Position numbers and translations under genes: made by a program. 9,809 nt of DNA. It comes from Polyangiaceae bacterium (lineage in GTDB: Bacteria > Myxococcota > Polyangia > Polyangiales > Polyangiaceae). The stretch covers positions 1 through 9,809 of the forward strand of contig JAICTU010000351.1 in NCBI GenBank assembly GCA_025936205.1, read 5' to 3'. The notes under the pieces are model-generated. The model did no database searches, had not been told where the DNA came from, and saw only the letters and a list, made by a program, of their open reading frames with translations. Positions 1-6,005 of this stretch are shown in pieces. Within the stretch, counting starts at the first letter, position 1; each line of letters begins with the position of its first letter.

Positions 1-152
1 CCCCGCCCGCCAGCTGCTTGCACGCGCTTCGACGGCCCAGGCCAATGCGGCTGCAGCGCACTGCCGGGAAGCTGCCGGGAAGCCCCCTGCTGGCGGCTCT
101 CGGAGGGCCCGCTCGTCGCCGCCTGCTGTGTCCGACGGCTGTCCCAGAAAAT

Positions 153-174
153 GGAGCTCACAGCTGTGAGCTCC
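153..174. repeat. Perfect 22-bp palindrome
   Basis: GGAGCTCACAG is followed directly by its exact reverse complement CTGTGAGCTCC, with no spacer. Perfect dyads of this length are typical of operators bound by dimeric regulators, but a site for a specific protein cannot be named. Two further dyads lie close by: CGCGCTGCAGCGCG at 200-213, and GATCC/GGATC around a 3-nt spacer at 228-240. Confidence 0.6.
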
Positions 175-370
175 GCAACGCACGCAAACGCGGAAAAAAC
201 GCGCTGCAGCGCGCGGCTCAGCCTGCGATCCAATGGATCGTGGATGTTTGCGTCCACTACGGTATACGCGCCGAAAGAGTGCTTTCTGCGTTAGATCGGG
301 CGGTTTGTTCCGATGAAAGCAAGCCCTGTCCTCGACCCGTCGCGAGGATCTGCTACCATTCAAGACGTGG

Positions 371-402
371 TTGCGGCGTACCTCACGCCGTAGCGCTTTT
401 TT
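371..402 (+). terminator. Rho-independent terminator, plus strand
   Basis: The core stem is CGGCGT (374-379) with ACGCCG (385-390) around a 5-nt loop. It can be extended outward by three pairs including wobbles (371-373 with 391-393), and the sequence then runs through CGC into six T residues (397-402). It would end a plus-strand transcript coming from 1-370. No protein gene is recognisable there, which suggests a small RNA or the end of something beyond the left edge. Confidence 0.6.
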
Positions 403-606
403 AAGCCAGAAACTTGCCCCATCCACGCCGATGGTGAGGAGGCGTCCCGAGCGACTCCTGCCCCGGGGGAACCCCGCGCACCCGATTCTTTCTGCAGGGT
501 CCCCACACCAATTCGCCGGCAGTACCTCTGCCTGCAGCCCAGGTCGCCCGCATTTCAAACGCCTCGAGCCTCATCACGCCGCGCAGAAAGCGGCCGCATG
601 GGCCTC

Positions 607-642
607 CCCATCGAGCCCATCGAGCCCATCGAGCCCATCGAG
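607..642. repeat. 9-bp tandem repeat, four units
   Basis: Four exact consecutive copies of CCCATCGAG. It has no spacers, so it is not CRISPR-like. No gene is assigned across it. It is probably a slippage-type microsatellite. Confidence 0.85.
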
Positions 643-825
643 AGAGTGCAGTTTCAAAAGCGCTGGCTTTCGCGCTCCTCGAGCAGCGATCCGCAACGAT
701 GACTACTTCAGCAAGAACGAAACAGGGTCGGCCACCCCGCCCGAGATCGCTCCAAAACGGTGCCGGTCAGGCTGAAATTGCCTCGGTTCAGTGGTCTGAC
801 ATCCAGCTTCCGCTACGGGACAACG

Positions 826-854
826 TTGACATGCCCGTGCCATCTCACTACAGT
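826..854 (+). promoter_or_regulatory. Candidate sigma70-type promoter
   Basis: TTGACA (826-831) is a perfect -35 hexamer. It is separated by the ideal 17 bp from TACAGT (849-854), which matches four of six -10 positions including the key first TA and last T. Transcription would start near 861 and run toward cdnL, 600 bp away, with no convincing gene between. It may drive a long cdnL leader or an untranslated RNA. The match could also be chance, since hexamer pairs occur randomly. Confidence 0.4.
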
Positions 855-1115
855 GCCGCGCCGAGCGGTGACCTGTGCACTACGTACAAATCTCAATTCG
901 TGGTGTGGGGGGAGAGCAGAAGAAGCGTGTCGATCACCTGTGAAAGACCGCAGCCGCCGCTGCCGGAACTCCGTTTGCGGAGTCGCCTTTTTACGTCGGT
1001 TCGAGTGCCCCCGATGGAATGTTCGTTGACCACGGTCTGCGCGCTGGAATTGCGTGCGGCTGCATCGAGTGGCGCCGGAACCGGTGCTGTATCCCGAAGC
1101 ATTCCGGCGCACAGC

Positions 1116-1151
1116 ATTCCGTTGCAGGAGTGGATTCCGTCGCAGGAGTGG
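1116..1151. repeat. 18-bp tandem duplication
   Basis: ATTCCGTTGCAGGAGTGG (1116-1133) is followed immediately by a second copy that differs only by one T-to-C change (1134-1151). It lies between the 826-854 promoter candidate and cdnL, in sequence without a convincing gene. Confidence 0.85.
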
Positions 1152-1318
1152 AGCAGCGGAAAGAACGCTGGCGGCGAACAGATGAAACACGTCGGCGTCG
1201 ATACTGAACGACAGCGCGACGAAGGAAAAGTTCGTGTTGCTCGGTCTGATTTTGCAGGGCTGATCAGCGCTCAGACGAGGCGAGCCAGCCTGAGGGACGG
1301 CTCCCAAGGAATAGTTTC

Positions 1319-1403
1319 TTCACCCAGTTCGTTTTGGTGAAGCTTTCGTTTTCTGCGGGGACATCCCGCGCCCCGAGCGAAAGCACGTTTTCAAAAACGT
1401 GCT
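1319..1403 (+). promoter_or_regulatory. Hairpin cluster in the cdnL leader
   Basis: Three inverted repeats follow each other. The first is TTCACC (1319-1324) with GGTGAA (1336-1341). The second is GCTTTCG (1342-1348) with CGAAAGC (1378-1384), enclosing a smaller GCGGG/CCCGC stem (1355-1369). The third is AGCACGTTTT (1382-1391) with AAAACGTGCT (1394-1403), a perfect 10-bp dyad. The second and third stems share bases 1382-1384, so they cannot both form fully. The last stem ends 60 nt before the cdnL start. A role as RNA leader switch or protein-binding dyad is inference. Confidence 0.45.
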
Positions 1404-1452
1404 GAGCAATTGCGAAAAGCGCGCGTTTCCACGCCTCCGCGAGGACCGCGAC

Positions 1453-1458
1453 AAGGAG
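1453..1458 (+). promoter_or_regulatory. Ribosome binding site of cdnL
   Basis: AAGGAG lies 5 nt before ATG 1464. It decides that start over the in-frame upstream start at 1410, which has no such site. Confidence 0.8.
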
Positions 1459-1463
1459 AAAAC

Positions 1464-1970
1464 ATGCAGGCAAGCGCAGAAGTTGAGTTCAAAGTCGGTG
1501 ACAAAGCAGTCTACCCGGCCCAGGGAGTTGCTGAAGTCATCAGTATCGACGAACGCGACATCGCCGGATCGCGCCAGCGATTTTACGTCCTGCGGATTTT
1601 GGACACGGACCGCAAGATCATGGTGCCCGTGTCGAATGCCAATGCGGTTGGCCTGCGCCAGGTGATCAGCGAACAGGAGATCCGCGAGATCTTCGACATT
1701 CTGAAGGAGCGCACGATTGGGTTTGACACCCAAACCTGGAACCGCCGCTACCGTGGCTTCATGGATAAGATCAAGACGGGGTCGATCTACGACGTCGCCG
1801 AGGTTCTGCGCGATCTGTACCGGCTCAAGGCCAGCAAGCAGCTCTCGTTCGGTGAGCGCCGCATGCTCGACACCGCTCGCTCCTTGATCGTGAAAGAGAT
1901 CGCGATCGCCCGCGAGCAGACCGAGCAACAGGTGCGCGACGAAATCGAGGCCATTTTCTTCTCGAACTGA
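1464..1970 (+). CDS. cdnL: CdnL, CarD-like RNA polymerase-binding transcription regulator
   Basis: 168 residues, about the length of Myxococcus CdnL. This family binds the RNA polymerase beta subunit through its N-terminal Tudor-like domain. It stabilises open complexes at housekeeping (notably rRNA) promoters through contacts from the helical C-terminal domain. The N-terminal half carries the hallmark FKVGDKAVYPAQGVAEV, then FYVLRIL and IMVPVSNANAVGLR. The C-terminal half carries TWNRRYRGFMDKIKTGS, EVLRDLYRL and LSFGERRMLDTARSL, including the exposed Trp and basic residues used on promoter DNA. ATG 1464 is preferred because AAGGAG sits just upstream; starting at 1410 would add 18 residues unlike the family. 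It appears to be a single-gene unit with a structured leader before it and a terminator hairpin after it. It is shorter than light-responsive CarD, which has an added HMGA-like tail. Confidence 0.96.
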   Translation: MQASAEVEFKVGDKAVYPAQGVAEVISIDERDIAGSRQRFYVLRILDTDRKIMVPVSNANAVGLRQVISEQEIREIFDILKERTIGFDTQTWNRRYRGFMDKIKTGSIYDVAEVLRDLYRLKASKQLSFGERRMLDTARSLIVKEIAIAREQTEQQVRDEIEAIFFSN

Positions 1971-2160
1971 CGATCCGCACCGGCACCGTCCGAGCTCTGT
2001 TCGTCCAGAGTTTTCTCCGGAGTCTGTCGAGCCGCAGCGCCCTGGGAAGCACAGGGCAGACCCGCGGGAGCAGAATCGGCCGGAGCTGACGGAAGAGCGG
2101 AGTGCCGGTCGCTAGCGGCGCCGGAGAACGCGCCAGGTGGCGTGCGAGAGCGCCGAGCAC

Positions 2161-2205
2161 ACCGGGACCAGTAGCCACACGAGCTGGTCCCGGTTTCTCG
2201 TCTTT
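2161..2205 (+). terminator. Terminator hairpin downstream of cdnL
   Basis: ACCGGGACCAG (2161-2171) pairs perfectly with CTGGTCCCGGT (2184-2194), an 11-bp GC-rich stem with a 12-nt loop. It is followed by the T-rich but interrupted TTCTCGTCTTT. It lies 190 bp after the cdnL stop. A weaker hairpin, CTCTG/CAGAG at 1995-2010 followed by TTTT, sits nearer the stop and could act first. The imperfect T-tract keeps confidence moderate. Confidence 0.55.
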
Positions 2206-2219
2206 GGCTCTCCGCTGCT

Positions 2220-2315
2220 GGTAGTAGAAACCCGAAGTTCGCGCCGGGCTTCTACAACTGAAGAAGAAGTACCGAGTGCAGAGTGCGGCACGAACTTGGG
2301 GCACGAGGTACTACC
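2220..2315 (-). repeat. Structured intergenic repeat, left copy
   Basis: This 96-bp element begins GGTAGTA and ends TACTACC, so its own ends are inverted repeats. It is the reverse complement of 4004-4098, with about 90 matching positions and only a handful of substitutions and short indels. Each copy contains two internal hairpins. Here they are GTAGAAACCCG (2224-2234) with CGGGCTTCTAC (2245-2255), and GTACC..GTGC (2269-2279) with GCAC..GGTAC (2301-2311). Read on the minus strand it lies 74 bp downstream of the lipoprotein stop. It may be a REP/MITE-like interspersed repeat or a transcript-end structure. Confidence 0.85.
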
Positions 2316-2388
2316 GCCCGCCAGACAGAAGTCGTGAGCCCGGCAGACCGATTGCTGTCGATCGGGCGACGTACAAAGCCGCCCTTCA

Positions 2389-2850
2389 TCAGCCCGTGGA
2401 GCCGCGACGTTCGAGCGGAGGCAGCTCTGGGAGCTCGAGCATGACCTTCCAGCGGCCTTGCTCGCGCACGCAGCGGATCTGTTTGCGCTCGTTCGGAGAG
2501 TCTCCCTCGGCGGTGACCACGGCCCAATCGGATCCCCGCTCCGTGCTCCAACTGCGAGGTTGAAAGCCGAGGTAGAAGCGCGACGGCACGAGCATCTCTT
2601 CGGGATTGACGCTGCGGCCCGAGGTGGCGCTGGCGCGCTTGGCGCGCTCTTCCAGATTGGCGCGCGCGGGCGCCGCCAGCAGCTCAAATGCTGCCTTGGA
2701 CTTCGCAACGTCGCCGTGGACTCGTTGCATGCGTTCGATGAACTCTTGCACCGCGCGCTCCGGCGTGTCGTCCGACGCCTGGCGCGCGCAGCCCGTCACG
2801 CTGCCCAAACAAAGCGCGGCCAGCAACAACAGCTCGCGCGCTCGGGGCAC
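2389..2850 (-). CDS. Small conserved lipoprotein of unknown function
   Basis: 153 residues if started at GTG 2850; GTG 2874 is an in-frame alternative eight codons upstream, and neither has a strong ribosome binding site. The N terminus has a short Arg-containing region, a hydrophobic stretch (LLLLAALCLGS) and a lipobox V-T-G-C ending at about residue 21, so it should be lipidated and membrane-anchored by type II signal peptidase. The mature part has an alpha-helical first half (TPERAVQEFIERMQRVHGD and onward). It then has a beta-rich second half (FYLGFQPRSW, DWAVVTAEGD, RKQIRCVREQGRWKVMLELP). This layout fits a small NTF2-like/DUF4878-type secreted domain, in which a closing strand with GRWKV is common; that fold is inference. 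It is transcribed divergently from the methyltransferase and toward the left repeat copy. I do not recognise a function. Confidence 0.75.
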   Translation of the reverse strand: MPRARELLLLAALCLGSVTGCARQASDDTPERAVQEFIERMQRVHGDVAKSKAAFELLAAPARANLEERAKRASATSGRSVNPEEMLVPSRFYLGFQPRSWSTERGSDWAVVTAEGDSPNERKQIRCVREQGRWKVMLELPELPPLERRGSTG

Positions 2851-2971
2851 TCGATCGAGGGTCGCGCGAGCCACTCGCTGGTTGTAGTGCAAAGCCGCCG
2901 CCGGCTCCAGTCGCCGCCGCGTGCAAGGGCCTGGAACTTGGCCATTTTGCCAGCGAGACCTAGGCTCGTTG
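2851..2971. promoter_or_regulatory. Shared divergent promoter region
   Basis: The 121 bp between the two divergent genes must hold both promoters. A weak plus-strand candidate is TTGGCC (2938-2943), 17 bp, TAGGCT (2961-2966). It would start transcription almost exactly at the methyltransferase ATG, giving a leaderless message. I see no clear minus-strand hexamers and no strong dyad. Confidence 0.35.
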
Positions 2972-4006
2972 ATGATGGCGGTCAGCGATGCTTCGCAGAT
3001 CCGGCTGAGCTGGCCGGGCAAGCAGGAATCAACGGAGGCCCCCACGGCCGCGCTGGAGCTGACGAGCGCCGGCAATGCTCGCTGCGAGCTGATTTGTGGC
3101 GAGAACCTGAGCGCCTTGCGCGCCCTGGAGCAAGAGCGCGCGGGGCAGGTCACGCTGGCGTATCTGGACCCGCCCTTCTTCACCGGCAAGACCCACGTAC
3201 GCGTGACGCGCAGGCGCGAAGGGCGAGGCAAGATCCTGCGCTCGACGGCGCCGGCGTTCGACGACCACTGGGAGAGCTTGCCGGCCTACCTGCAAGCGCT
3301 GCGCGATCGTGTCGCTTCGTGCCGGGAGCTACTCGCCGAGCACGGGTCGCTGGTGTTGCATGTGGATCCGAAAACGAGCCACTACGCCAAGGTCGTCTGC
3401 GACGAGATCTTTGGTCCTCGCTGCTTCGCCAGCGAAATCATCTGGCGCTATCGGCGCTGGCCGTCCAAGACCAAGAACTTTCAGCGCGTGCACGACGTGC
3501 TGCTGCGCTTCGTGAAGAATCCGCGCGTGGAGCCGCGCTTCTGCCAGATGTACGAGCCTCTGGCTCCGTCCACCGTCGCAACCTGGGGCACGCAGCGGCA
3601 ACGAGCGGTGGTCGGCTCCGCCGGTGTTCGCACCCACTCGAGCCGGACCGCCGCGGAGAGCCCTGGAGCGCCGCTCGGAGACGTGTGGGAGATCGGTATC
3701 ATCGGCCCCGTCGCGCGCGAGCGCACGGGCTACCCCACACAGAAGCCGGAAGCGTTGCTGGAGCGGCTGATCAGCAGCTGCTCGGGCCCGGAGGATCTGG
3801 TGCTCGATCCCTACGCGGGCAGCGGGACCACACTGGTCGTCGGCATGCGGCTGGGCCGGCGCGTGATCGGGATCGATAGCAGCGATGAAGCTCTCGACGT
3901 GATTCGACAGCGCCTGGCATCGCTCGAGATCGAGCCGCGCGAGCGGCGCGTGCGCGACGTCCGCGAGGGCGGTGAGGCGCCCACCCACCGGGCTCGCGCC
4001 AGCTAG
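2972..4006 (+). CDS. Orphan site-specific DNA methyltransferase (N6-adenine/N4-cytosine, beta class)
   Basis: 344 residues from ATG 2972; ATG 2975 and GTG 2921 are alternative starts, none with a clear ribosome binding site. It should transfer methyl from S-adenosylmethionine to an exocyclic amino group of adenine or cytosine. Catalytic motif IV is YLDPPFFTGK (DPPF at 66-69). Motif X region TGYPTQKPEALLERLI is at about 252-267. The SAM-binding motif I, DPYAGSGTT, is near the C terminus (279-287), followed by VIGID. The order IV before I marks the beta class (Pfam N6_N4_Mtase). DVWEIGIIGPVARERTGYPTQKP resembles a large family of bacterial adenine-type enzymes, so N6-adenine is more likely. No restriction endonuclease or specificity subunit is adjacent. 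The gene is divergent from the lipoprotein, and its TAG stop forms the first bases of the right repeat copy. The recognition site cannot be read from sequence. Confidence 0.92.
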   Translation: MMAVSDASQIRLSWPGKQESTEAPTAALELTSAGNARCELICGENLSALRALEQERAGQVTLAYLDPPFFTGKTHVRVTRRREGRGKILRSTAPAFDDHWESLPAYLQALRDRVASCRELLAEHGSLVLHVDPKTSHYAKVVCDEIFGPRCFASEIIWRYRRWPSKTKNFQRVHDVLLRFVKNPRVEPRFCQMYEPLAPSTVATWGTQRQRAVVGSAGVRTHSSRTAAESPGAPLGDVWEIGIIGPVARERTGYPTQKPEALLERLISSCSGPEDLVLDPYAGSGTTLVVGMRLGRRVIGIDSSDEALDVIRQRLASLEIEPRERRVRDVREGGEAPTHRARAS

Positions 4007-4098
4007 TACCTCGTGCCCCAAGTTCGTGCCGGGCACTCTGCACTCGGTACTTCTTCTTCATTTGTAGAAACCCGGCGCGGACTTCGGGTTCTACTACC
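4004..4098 (+). repeat. Structured intergenic repeat, right copy
   Basis: This is the reverse complement of the 2220-2315 element and shares its first bases with the methyltransferase stop codon. Hairpin one is GTACC (4006-4010) plus GTGC (4013-4016), pairing with GCAC..GGTAC (4040-4050) across a two-base internal loop. Hairpin two is GTAGAAACCCG (4064-4074) with CGGGTTCTAC (4085-4094) and one bulged A. Differences from the left copy include a CC insertion, a missing A and three substitutions. It may end the methyltransferase transcript, though no T-tract follows. Confidence 0.85.
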
Positions 4099-4150
4099 GG
4101 CGCCTGTTCCTCACACATCGGTCGCGGCAGGCCGCCAGTTGCGTGGTTCC

Positions 4151-4177
4151 TGCCCGCAACTGCCCGCAACTGCCCGC
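4151..4177. repeat. 10-bp tandem repeat, nearly three units
   Basis: TGCCCGCAAC occurs twice in tandem, followed by TGCCCGC. A 10-bp period is not a multiple of three. This argues that the stretch is untranslated and supports a fusion-protein start after it. Confidence 0.8.
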
Positions 4178-4199
4178 TGCACCGGCCGATGGAGACGGT

Positions 4200-6005
4200 G
4201 TGAACACGTCCAAAGGCGGCCGCGAGGACCGCACGATTCTGCTCGGGTCACTCCCCGCAACGCGGGATGGGTCAACACGGCGCCGAAACGGCGAGCAGCA
4301 GGTGAGCGTGGGTCGCTGTGTGGATGTCACCGGCTCGCGCGAGCGGCTCTCTGCCCCCATGCTGGGCACGGTCCTCGGTGGCGCGGCCGCAGCTCTGGCC
4401 GCTCCACGCGCACCCTCCTTGCGCCTGGTATCCCTCGATGAAACCGGCACAGGGTTTCCGCAAAGCCCATCGGCGCGCTCCGACAGCGCCGGGCCGAGCG
4501 TGCAGCTGCACGCCTTGATTGCCTTGCCGCCGGCGCGTCCACGAGCAGTGCCCGTTCAGCCCCTGGTTCCCGCGGAAGTCGCGAAGGAAGATCGCCAGGC
4601 GACCCTCCTCTCCTGCCGCGCCGAGCCCTCGCGCCCCGCCGAGCTGTCCCGTCCCGCCGCGCCCTCCCGTCCCGCCGAGCCCTCCCGTCCCGCGCAGCCG
4701 GGCTCGCGGCGCGAGGAGCCGAGGCCCGCATCCGCGCCGCGCCCGGCCGAGGCCTCACCCGAGGCTGCGCCGCCGCAGCCCGAACCACCCCTGGCGCAGG
4801 TCGCCGCGCAGCGCGAATTGTTCCGCCAGGCCGCACTCGAAGCCCGCGACGGAGTCGCCGCGCCGCTCGTGGAAGCGGCGGAGCCCCAGGCGGGCTCCTG
4901 GGGCATCCTCGCGCTGCTGCTGTCGCTGGTCGCGGCGCTGTTCCTCGGCGCCGGCCTGCTCAGCGTCGAGGTGACGGTGCGAGCCCCGGGCGCGCTGCGA
5001 GCGCCCAACGGGCTGCGTTCGGTGGAGTCGGTGCTGTCGGGCGCGGTGACGGAGCTCCTGGTGCAGGCGGGCGATGAGGTCGCTGCGGACCAGGTCGTCG
5101 CCCGTCTGGAAGAAACGCAGCTGCGCGCCACGCTGACTCTGCGCGAGAAGGAGCTCGCGACGCTGCGCCACGACACGGACGAAGCCAATGCGGCCGACGC
5201 TGCGCTCCTGCGACAGACCACGGCCGCCGTCGAACACCAACGTACCGCGCTCTCGCGCCGTGGCGGCATCCACGAGAGTCAGCTGCGCCAGCGCTCCCAG
5301 CAGCTGACCAATCTGCGCGCGATGCGCGAGAGCGGCGTGGCCAGCGGCAATGACGAGCTCTCCGGCGAAGAATCGGTGCAAGCTGCCGCCGAGCAGATCG
5401 CGCTGGTCGGCTCTCAGCTGGCGGAGTTGAATCTCTCCCTCGCCGATCGCCGGCGCGAATGGAAGCAGCGCGAGCTGGACCGTAAGTCTTCGCTCAGCCG
5501 CGCCGTGGCTGCCGTGGAGGAGGCCAAATCGCTGCTGGCCTTGACGGAAGTACGCTCGCCGGCCGCGGGTCGCGTGGAGTCGCTGCTGGTCACGCCCGGG
5601 GCGGTGGTGCAGCCCGGGCGCGTGATCGCGCAGATTGTTCCCAACGACGCGCCGCGTTCGATCGTCGCCTTCCTGCCCTCCCGCGAGGTGTCGTTCGTGA
5701 GCGTAGGCAGCCAGGCCAACGTGGAGATCGAGTCGCTGCCGGTGAACGAGTTCGGCATGGCGAAGGCGCAGGTGAAACGCATCTCCACCGACATCGCCAA
5801 GCCGGAAGAAATGGCCAGCGCGTTCGGCGAAGTGACGCCGGGTTCCTACGTGCGCGTCGAGCTGGACCTGCTGGACGACGAGAACCACCAAAAGATGGCG
5901 CCTCACCTGCGCTCGGGTGAGCGAGTGCTGGTGCGCCTGCACCGCCGGCATCAGCGTGTGCTGGGGTTGATCTTCGAATTTACTCGCAAGTGGCTGGGCT
6001 GGTGA
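4200..6005 (+). CDS. HlyD-family membrane fusion (periplasmic adaptor) protein with extended N terminus
   Basis: 601 residues from GTG 4200, which has GGAGA four bases upstream; GTG 4143 and ATG 4359 are in-frame alternatives. It is the adaptor of a type I/bacteriocin-type exporter, anchored in the inner membrane and bridging to an outer membrane channel. The first ~205 residues are Pro/Ala/Arg/Ser-rich and probably disordered, with four EPSRPA-like hexapeptides. ELFRQAALEARDG, typical of the normal start of this family, comes next. The single membrane segment is WGILALLLSLVAALFLGAGLL (about 234-254). A first half-lipoyl motif (VESVLSGAVTELLVQAGDEV) leads into a long coiled coil. The second half (VRSPAAGRVESLLVTPGAVV) and a beta-barrel region follow. 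Family members are commonly ~400 residues, so the extra length is all N-terminal. The stop overlaps the exporter start by one base, indicating translational coupling. Confidence 0.88.
   Translation: MNTSKGGREDRTILLGSLPATRDGSTRRRNGEQQVSVGRCVDVTGSRERLSAPMLGTVLGGAAAALAAPRAPSLRLVSLDETGTGFPQSPSARSDSAGPSVQLHALIALPPARPRAVPVQPLVPAEVAKEDRQATLLSCRAEPSRPAELSRPAAPSRPAEPSRPAQPGSRREEPRPASAPRPAEASPEAAPPQPEPPLAQVAAQRELFRQAALEARDGVAAPLVEAAEPQAGSWGILALLLSLVAALFLGAGLLSVEVTVRAPGALRAPNGLRSVESVLSGAVTELLVQAGDEVAADQVVARLEETQLRATLTLREKELATLRHDTDEANAADAALLRQTTAAVEHQRTALSRRGGIHESQLRQRSQQLTNLRAMRESGVASGNDELSGEESVQAAAEQIALVGSQLAELNLSLADRRREWKQRELDRKSSLSRAVAAVEEAKSLLALTEVRSPAAGRVESLLVTPGAVVQPGRVIAQIVPNDAPRSIVAFLPSREVSFVSVGSQANVEIESLPVNEFGMAKAQVKRISTDIAKPEEMASAFGEVTPGSYVRVELDLLDDENHQKMAPHLRSGERVLVRLHRRHQRVLGLIFEFTRKWLGW
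4623..4694 (+). repeat. 18-bp in-frame repeat, four units
   Basis: Four consecutive 18-bp units related to GAGCCCTCCCGTCCCGCC, at 4623, 4641, 4659 and 4677, encode EPSRPA, ELSRPA, APSRPA and EPSRPA. They lie in the cytoplasmic extension of the HlyD protein. The unit keeps the frame, so copy-number change would alter linker length without breaking the protein. Confidence 0.88.

Larger units (their letters stand above)
1..1463. other. Gene-poor region upstream of cdnL
   Basis: No reading frame in this 1.46-kb stretch looks like a protein gene. The open frames on either strand are low-complexity Arg/Pro/Ser sequences with no recognisable motif, no good ribosome binding site and weaker third-position GC bias than the real genes further right. 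The stretch instead holds palindromes (153-174, 200-213, 228-240), a terminator (371-402), a 9-bp tandem repeat (607-642), a promoter-like element (826-854), an 18-bp tandem repeat (1116-1151) and a hairpin cluster (1319-1403). It may contain an untranslated RNA or a decayed gene. The left edge may also belong to a gene outside the window, but I cannot show this. Confidence 0.55.

Noticed and set aside
607..642. Short tandem repeat considered as a CRISPR remnant
   Set aside because: Units are only 9 bp, contiguous, and lack spacers.
813..1307. Minus-strand open frame of 164 codons in the same region
   Set aside because: Low-complexity composition, no motif, and no ribosome binding site. It is best explained as a random open frame in GC-rich DNA.
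699..1340. Plus-strand open frame of 213 codons in the gene-poor region, with an internal GTG near 927 after the promoter candidate
   Set aside because: No recognisable domain, no well-placed ribosome binding site, Arg/Ser-rich sequence, and third-position GC lower than in the real genes. The 18-bp repeat keeping its frame is not enough to call it a gene.
2458..3879. Long plus-strand open frame (473 codons) in another frame over the methyltransferase
   Set aside because: Its Arg/Ala/Gly-rich translation has no motifs, and it overlaps a methyltransferase and an opposite-strand lipoprotein that both have clear hallmarks.
2220..4098. Inverted repeats considered as insertion-sequence ends
   Set aside because: No transposase or recombinase lies between them, each repeat has its own internal hairpins, and I could not identify target-site duplications. 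Kept only as a repeat pair.
4359..4400. MLGTVLGG within the HlyD extension considered as a fused double-glycine leader
   Set aside because: It lacks the amphipathic, acidic helix typical of such leaders and is followed by a low-complexity Ala run. Gly-Gly pairs are common in this composition.
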